Shown here piece by piece: positions 58,341 through 64,000 of a DNA stretch of 64,000 nucleotides. The stretch covers positions 10,942,240 to 11,006,239 of the forward strand of contig CM028338.1 in assembly GCA_016647705.1 (NCBI GenBank), given 5' to 3'. The stretch comes from Eucommia ulmoides (Eukaryota > Streptophyta > Magnoliopsida > Garryales > Eucommiaceae). The notes beneath the pieces are model-generated. The model saw nothing but the letters and a program-made list of their open reading frames with translations. It had not been told where the DNA came from and did no database searches. How positions within the stretch are numbered: the first letter of the stretch is position 1; each line of letters starts with the position of its first letter. Made by a program: the position numbers and the translations under genes.

Positions 58341-58645
58341 GTCAGGGTTGACAACCCCGATTTTATGGTGAAATTGCGGTTTAGGTTGAGGTTTCATTAA
58401 AAACTAAGGTGGACAACCCCGACTTCAAATGAAATTGCAATTAAAACAAGGTTTGTCAACCCCGGTTGTAATTGAAATTTCACCAACAAATCGGGATTGT
58501 CAACCCCAGTTTTAAAAAAGCAAATAAAAAATAAATTGTCACCGTATAACCATGGTTCTGAACCCCGGTTATAAACGGCTTGCACCCCCATAAAACCGGG
58601 GTTCGTAACCTCATATTTCAATAGCGGGTGTTACGAACCCCGACT
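58341..58645. repeat. Cluster of GTCAACCCCGGTT-type inverted motifs
   Basis: At least seven copies of TG(T/A)CAACCCCG or its inverse CGGGGTTCGTAAC lie in 300 bp, in both orientations, with related TGAACCCCGGTTATA. Sub-terminal repeats of CACTA-type DNA transposons look like this, but no CACTA terminal repeat was found. Confidence 0.6.
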
Positions 58646-59001
58646 TAGAATAATTTCGTAAATAAGTTATTTAAATCCATTTTTCAGTAAAAAAGTAATA
58701 AAAAAGTTATTTTTATGCAAACAACTCAAAGTATAATTGTTCTTATGTTAGTATAGGTGACAAAACAAAATAACGTAGCTAATAAGATATTAATGTAAAA
58801 GTACACTTTATATTTGAATTCGGATAGTTGTTAATGGACGTTTTTACTTAAGTACATGTAATAAAATGGTAAGAACGACATTGTCCTTTGTTTAATTAAT
58901 TAATGGGAAAATTATTATCTGGGGTAATTTTTCTTGTGTGATATGTTGTATGTAATAAATTTGATTTGCTTTCCATTTTATTTTTTTTGTTAAAATAAAA
59001 C
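58646..59001. other. AT-rich spacer
   Basis: Nothing recognisable up to the LTR start at 59002. Confidence 0.5.
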
Positions 59002-59630
59002 TGATGTGGGGGAAATTTCTGCCCATGATTTGTAGAAGCCGGTGTTGAAATGTCGGGTCGGAACAACTGATCAAACCTGACCCGGTTGAAATGCTTCGAA
59101 AGCTGACCATGGGCCGATTGCACTAATAGCCCAAAAGATGGTGTATGTGGTCTGTTAAGGAAGTCCAACCACGCTTGGGCTGATCTGGTGTAGGGCAAGG
59201 TCTTTTCATAGAGGCAAGATAATCAGCAATAAGGACAGCAGTTCAATGAGAACGGTAATATAACTTCACCTACCCCACATGCACGCAAGCGTAATTGTCA
59301 TAAGAGCCCGTAATGAGAGCGTGGACAGCATTCACGACAATTAAATATGGAACATGGAGAGAATTATTGGATGGGATGGTTACGAGGTAAAATGGCTCGG
59401 ATATATATAAGGAAGACAAGTATCATCAACTACAAAGACTTTATTTTACAGTCTTAAGCTTTCTATTAGGAAAAACAGTCTGACTTATTCTCACGCTGGA
59501 GGTTCTTTAGTCGACACCACACTGGTGTCCCCTTAGAACTATCTGGTTTTTCTGGTTCGGATTATAGGTTGGGGAGAATTCTAGAACGCGAGGAGCTATT
59601 ATACGTGTTGGAGATTTTTTGGCAACATCA
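59002..59630 (+). repeat. 5' LTR of Tat-type element (629 bp)
   Basis: TGATGTGGGGGAAATTT to TTGGCAACATCA; the ends TGATGT and ACATCA are perfect inverted repeats. A TATA box TATATATAA lies at 59402-59410. It differs from the long Tat/Ogre LTR at 46868. Confidence 0.85.
59402..59410 (+). promoter_or_regulatory. TATA box of the Tat-type LTR
   Basis: CGGATATATATAAGG within the LTR, about 220 bp before its end. Confidence 0.75.
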
Positions 59631-59632
59631 TT

Positions 59633-59650
59633 TGGCGCCGTCTGTGGGAA
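59633..59650 (+). other. Primer-binding site
   Basis: TGGCGCCGTCTGTGGGAA, two bases after the LTR end. The TGGCGCCGTCTGTGGGA form recurs in Tat-lineage elements; I do not assign the tRNA. Confidence 0.75.
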
Positions 59651-59677
59651 ACGAATAAAAAGAAGTTCATAGTCGAG

Positions 59678-60847
59678 ATGGAGTATTTAAGATCAAGAGC
59701 AACACATTTGAGTCAGGGTAGCGAAATTCCACCTCCACTAGACATAGGAGCATGTATATCATTCCTCCCCCTGAGGAGCAGACTACGGATACGAGAATTG
59801 ATATGTTAATAGAAAAGATCACTGCAATGGAGGAAATGTTGATATGGATGGCCTAGTAGATTTTTGGGAATGCTCAACAACCTCTTCCTATGAATAACGG
59901 TTTTGGAAAACAGGCGGAGTCACCAGAATCCCTAGACTTCTCATAAGGAGGACAAGCTGATAAAAGAGATATGAGTAACCACCCAAGCGTGGGGTGATAA
60001 CTCACCCGAAACAAAATGGTAGATTCTTACCAGCGACATGGTGTTCTAGAGGAGAGAGACTTGTCGTTAGACGAGCTGGACACATTGTTAAAGGGAACCG
60101 AGATGCCATTCACCTCGAACATCCTAAAAGCGTCGCTGTCAGACAAGTTTGACCCGACCAACTTTGAGATATATGATGGGAAGACGGACTTGATAGACCA
60201 CATCCGCTAGTTCAAGCTTCTGATGGCACTCTATACAGCAGGTAATTCTGAGCTTTGCAGAGCTTTTGCGACGACCTTGAAAGGGTCAGCCTTGGAGTGG
60301 TTACACACGTTATGTCCCAACTCAATTTCATCCTTTATGGACTTTGGGAAACAATTCATTGGTCAGTTTATCACATACAAACGGTTAATGAAAGGTGCCC
60401 ACTACCTATTAGTTTTGCGATAGAAAAATGGGAAATCTTTGCGTCACTACATGAATTGCTTTAACGAGGAATTGACCTGCATTGAGCGTAGTGACTCCAA
60501 CCTCATCATAAATGCATTTACTTCTGGATTACGACAAGGCTGATTCTAAGATTCCCTGATAAATCACACTCCAAAGACCATGACTTAATTGATGGAGAGG
60601 GTAAAGCAATATATGAAATGGGAAGACGTCAGGTACGCGCGTGAAGGCAGAGTACCAACAAAAGAAAATTCCAGATCCAACAAAACAGACCATCAGAGAA
60701 CAAAGGGTAGTGACTTGGACAGGCAGAGAGAACGTCCCAAAAACTTAGCGACAAGAACATGGGTGCACCAGGGGACAAACCTCCCAGGCTTGCGGATGCC
60801 GATCTCTAGAATACTTCACGAGATCAGATCATCTAAGGTCTTGAAGT
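59678..60847 (+). pseudogene. gag: Tat-type Gag, several frame breaks
   Basis: The ATG at 59678 opens MEYLRSRATHLSQGSEIPPP. Capsid-type segments follow: MPFTSNILKASLSDKFDPTN and YDGKTDLIDHIR (60016-60210), then CRAFATTLKGSALEWLHTL and SISSFMDFGKQFIGQF (60223-60423), then NGKSLRHYMNCFNEEL and VKQYMKWEDVRYA up to 60847. This is the order of Tat/Ogre Gag. At least five stops or frame changes occur. The zinc-knuckle-like block KYCEFH...DHGQDTNDC follows at 60892-60995. Confidence 0.86.
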
Positions 60848-61316
60848 AGCCTTCTTAAATCCTAATGAAATCTAGTAGGAATAAAAATGACAAATACTGT
60901 GAGTTCCATTAAGATCATGGACAAGATACAAACGACTGTTGGGAGCTTCAAAAGGAGATTAAGCGATTAATCGATATGGGGCGATTATGTGGACATTTAT
61001 AGAGGCAGACAAGGGAAAAGAAGAGGCCAAGGAGCGAAGCTCACCCAAAGAACTGTGATAAATAAAGAAAGAATGATTACCTGAGTAGCACTCGTGCGAT
61101 CATCTACATAATAAATGCGGTTAGTCCCTTTATTGGAAAGACGAACTGTAAGTAAAAAATGAAAGTCCATGAGACAGTGGAGGAATGATGCTGTGGTGAA
61201 GTAATGGATTTGACAAACATAACTGGACTAGTAATCACGTTCAATAACAAGGACTATAGGGGCGTAGCTCATCCTCATGATGACTCCTTAGTAATAACAT
61301 TCTAGATCTCAACTTT

Positions 61317-61727
61317 ATGGTGAGAAGAATCCTGATTGACATCGGTAGTTCCGCCAACATTAGTTTTGTTAACACAGTCAATCAGATTGGTGTTCCTAAC
61401 TCAAACATTAGGTCAACCCAAATGGTGATGGTAGGGTGTAATAGAGATCTGAGGTCTTTAAAGGGGAAGATCGCCTTATCCGTCATAGGAAATAAGGATG
61501 AGGGCGAATTGACCAAGGCTACAGAGTTCATGGTAATGGATTCCACATCTTCATACAATGCTATCTTGGGACGACCTTGGCTCCATGCAATAGGTGCTGT
61601 AGCATCAACACTTCACCAATATATTAAGTACGTGAAGGATGGCAATGTGGCTATCATCCTAGGAGACAAGGTTGTGTCTAGGCAATGTTTTACAGTAGCT
61701 ATGAAGTGGAAAATGTCTATCCGATAG
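61317..61727 (+). pseudogene. Tat-type aspartic protease
   Basis: A 136-residue frame with VRRILIDIGSSANISF (active-site D-I-G where D-T-G is usual), ATEFMVMDSTSSYNAILGRP and WLHAIGAVASTLHQYIKY, which is the complete protease core of Tat-lineage polyproteins. It ends at a TAG and no RT follows. The equivalent region of the other Tat remnant (3640-3930) is more damaged. Confidence 0.85.
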
Positions 61728-62010
61728 CAATCAAAGCAAGAGCTCAGAGGAGCTCAAATAAACAACCCAGCTCAAGGGAAAAATATCATTAGAGCTCAGA
61801 TTAACAACCTAGGACTTACTTGTTAGAAGATTTAAATAGTGTATTGAGTTCTAGACTATTGAACATTTCATATTTGTGAAAATATTTTTTATAAGTTTCC
61901 TATTTTTTGTTGTGTAGTTTTATTTTGAAGATTTTGAAGAAGAATTGTTTGCTATTTTGATCGTCAATTATTAGAAAAGTTACTTATTTTATAAAGAAAT
62001 TTCAATAATG
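61728..62010 (+). other. Non-coding stretch after protease
   Basis: Two or three AGAGCTCAG-AACAACC phrases at 61740-61815, then AT-rich sequence. RT is expected here but absent. Confidence 0.5.
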
Positions 62011-62015
62011 ATTAG

Positions 62016-63743
62016 TGGTAGGCCGCGTAAAACAACGCCGCTACTTACTCTCGCAAGTATACGAGGTCTAAGTTTTAGTATAGTATGATCATTAAGATCG
62101 GGTTATCGTATCCATAGGGATTGTTGTCGTTTCTATCGAATATCGCGTTTGTCGTGACCTAAGTTTATCTAGGCAAAAAAAAAATGTAATTAATTACCTA
62201 AACTAATACTAATATATCCTAAATTAACTACACTATTATGTTAATATGTTTTAGGGTAAAAAATTGCATAGGGATTAATGTGTTTACAAATACGTGTTCG
62301 ATTCCGATTTACTTACGTTTACGTTGTTCGACCTATTTGACAACCTCGGTACGTAAACTTCACCGCCACCTCTTCCGAGTGTAAGACGAGAGAATACATA
62401 ACTTCGAGCCAACGAAGAAGTCCCCCTCAACGTCTTAATGACCCTAGGTCACATGAGTCTAGCCCAGCGTCATTGATTGCACACAATCCAACTCCCTTCC
62501 GTGTTTTTGGATCATCGCGTTGTATTTACCCTATTGACAATCTTCGTTCTAAAACTCCCTCTCCACCTCTTCCGAGTGTAAGACGAGGGATATAACACAA
62601 TTTCAAGTCAACGAAGAGGTCCCCCTCAACGTCTTAACGACCCTAGGTAGCATGTGTCTTGCCCCACGTCATCGATTGTCCACGATTCAAACCCCGACCG
62701 GGTTATAGAATCGTGGCATTTGTTTACCTTAATCCGAATCCGGGGTTTTGCAAAAACCCCGTATTCTCCATTTATGAACCCAAGCATAATAAACAAACAA
62801 TACAATAAATACAATCAAACTACGAAGAACAAACATAAAAGCAACACCGAAATAATCTAAACAACGTATTTATAAATTATAGGTTAATCCCTACTACAAT
62901 CCATATTTAACTCATGGCCATAGCTGCATAAACATATAAATCGAGCTAAACAGGCTCACATGATCCTAAGATAAAGAAATAAGGAAAAACAATCGAAGAA
63001 CTTAGCCTCATCCGAAGATAAACCGCTAAGAACGCTCTACGATCGATTCGCCACCTTCTCCACTTCGGGATGCGAGCTCCGCACCTAAAATTCCTAACCC
63101 TAGGCTTAACTATAGCCTAAAGGGCTCAACAATGCAAGAGAAGGAAGAGAGATTTCGTCCAAGGAGGAGGAGAGGGGATATTTATAGCAAAAATATCCTA
63201 AAAATATCTAAAAATGTCTAAAGGCTGTGCAGGGCAAATCTGCCTAGGCGGTGGAAATTGCGCCCAGGCGGAGTTAGGTCGGTTTGGTCTAATCGCCTAG
63301 GCGGTAAAGTAGGTGGTGGACTGGGAGAACATTTTGTTGGATTTTCGCCTAGGCGGTAGAATTTTCGCCTAGGCGAGCGGCTGTCAGTAGCCCTTCTACG
63401 TCCTTTGCTGGATTTCTGCTTAGGCGTAGAATCTTCGCCTAGGCGGCCGTTCGTCAGTAACATTTTGCTCTTCTCAGCATTTTCACCACTTAGGCGGTGG
63501 TGTGGACACCTAAGCGGTGGGCCTGTTTCATCTTTTAGCCTCCGAGCTTGTTTATCCACCGCAACTTCGAACCACTTTGGTTCGATCTCATCGTTTTAGC
63601 TCCAATTTCTTATTTTTTTTCCCCACACACCTGATTTATACAAAAAGTATGAAAACTAATTAAAACATAATAAAATACTATATAAATATATTCGAAAACT
63701 ACCAAATTTGGATTGGAAATAGATAGGTTTTTCACACCTATCA
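62016..63743 (-). mobile_element. Solo LTR, non-autonomous Athila-like family
   Basis: Plus coordinates TGGTAGGCCGCGTAAAAC to TTTTCACACCTATCA with perfect ATTAG duplications (62011-62015 and 63744-63748). It is 1728 bp. The R-region block is doubled (about 62285-62770). The palindrome cluster at 63235-63525 is TA-centred with many intact CGCCTAGGCGG copies, the best-preserved set in the window. Confidence 0.94.
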
Positions 63744-63770
63744 ATTAGCCTCAAACTTAAGATAATATAG

Positions 63771-64000
63771 ATCAGTTCGCCAAATTAACCAAGATGCTAA
63801 AATAAGTTTGTCAAAATTAGCCGAGCTGCTTATATCGATTCGTGTAGTAATCAAGCTGCTTAGATCAGTTTGTCAAGTAACTAAGTTTCTTGGATTAGTT
63901 AATTCATTAATCAAACTGCTTATATTAATTCGTCAAGTTAACCGAGATGCTTAGATCAGTTCGTGCATTAACCGAGCTGTTTAGATCAGTTCATGCATTA
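63771..64000 (+). repeat. Tandem repeat, unit about 30 bp
   Basis: More than seven units of the type ATCAGTTCGTGCATTAACCG plus AGCTG(C/T)TTAG, continuing to the window edge. Units vary by point changes. Confidence 0.88.

Larger units (their letters stand above)
59002..64000 (+). mobile_element. Tat-type gypsy element, right end outside window
   Basis: LTR, primer site, gag and protease in order, then non-coding sequence split by a solo LTR at 62016-63743 and a 30-bp tandem repeat running off the window. RT, RNase H and integrase are not seen between protease and the repeats, so either pol was deleted here or it lies beyond the edge. Confidence 0.8.

Noticed and set aside
58203..58621. Minus-strand frames rich in NPGF/NPD phrases
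   Set aside because: They come from translating the repeated CCCCGG motifs.
1..64000. tRNA, rRNA or organelle-derived DNA
   Set aside because: No tRNA-like cloverleaf boxes or rRNA sequence recognised; the short tRNA matches are only primer-binding sites next to LTRs.

Overview
This is plant nuclear DNA, most likely from a eudicot, made almost entirely of LTR retrotransposons inserted into one another. The evidence is gag, protease, integrase, reverse transcriptase (RT) and RNase H sequence of the Ty3/gypsy and Ty1/copia types; primer-binding sites for plant initiator tRNA-Met and tRNA-Asp; several LTR pairs and solo LTRs flanked by 5-bp target-site duplications (TSDs); and AT-rich spacer. 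No intact host gene, rRNA or tRNA gene was found. The assignments below come from reading the sequence by eye, without database searches.

Layout. (1) 1-2991: the 5' end of a minus-strand gypsy element (LTR, primer site, nearly open gag), inserted into a decayed plus-strand Tat/Ogre-type gag-pol (2992-4756). (2) 4757-8992: low-information sequence, a CA microsatellite and a minus-strand fragment of a Tat-type LTR (6897-7942). (3) 8998-10486: a solo LTR with TSD GGTAG. (4) 10940-26342: a complete but dead SIRE/Maximus-like copia element with TSD TTTTC. Its 5' LTR is split by a complete 6-kb non-autonomous element (12674-18635). (5) 26501-29026: a related copia solo LTR. (6) About 29032-37390: a minus-strand gene-like region with plant-mobile-domain/DUF7745-like remnants, a TATA box and splice-donor sites, interrupted by two solo LTRs (29654-31050 and 32820-34256). 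(7) 37760-41262: Tat/Ogre leader-type repeats, then a second complete non-autonomous element (41263-46736, minus). (8) 46868-57118: a Tat/Ogre-type LTR holding a minus-strand copia LTR, which holds a truncated non-autonomous element, which holds a plus-strand solo LTR; four layers in all. (9) 57119-59001: unassigned sequence with an inverted CCCCGG-type motif cluster. (10) 59002-64000: a Tat-type element with LTR, primer site, broken gag and protease, a nested solo LTR (62016-63743) and a 30-bp tandem repeat running off the window edge.

The most notable item is the non-autonomous family. At least seven copies lie in 64 kb: two complete, one truncated and four solo LTRs. Complete copies carry a tRNA-Asp primer site and one roughly 310-residue reading frame that looks like the second half of an Athila-type Gag, with no zinc knuckle and no pol. 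Just after this frame all three internal copies keep a perfect or near-perfect GC-rich hairpin followed by a splice-donor-like site, and two keep an extra internal polypurine tract. The LTRs carry clusters of 12-bp palindromes of the form CCGCC-NN-GGCGG upstream of the promoter, with NN being TA in some copies and GC in others. These features suggest a parasitic family mobilised by an autonomous Athila-type partner that is not in this window.
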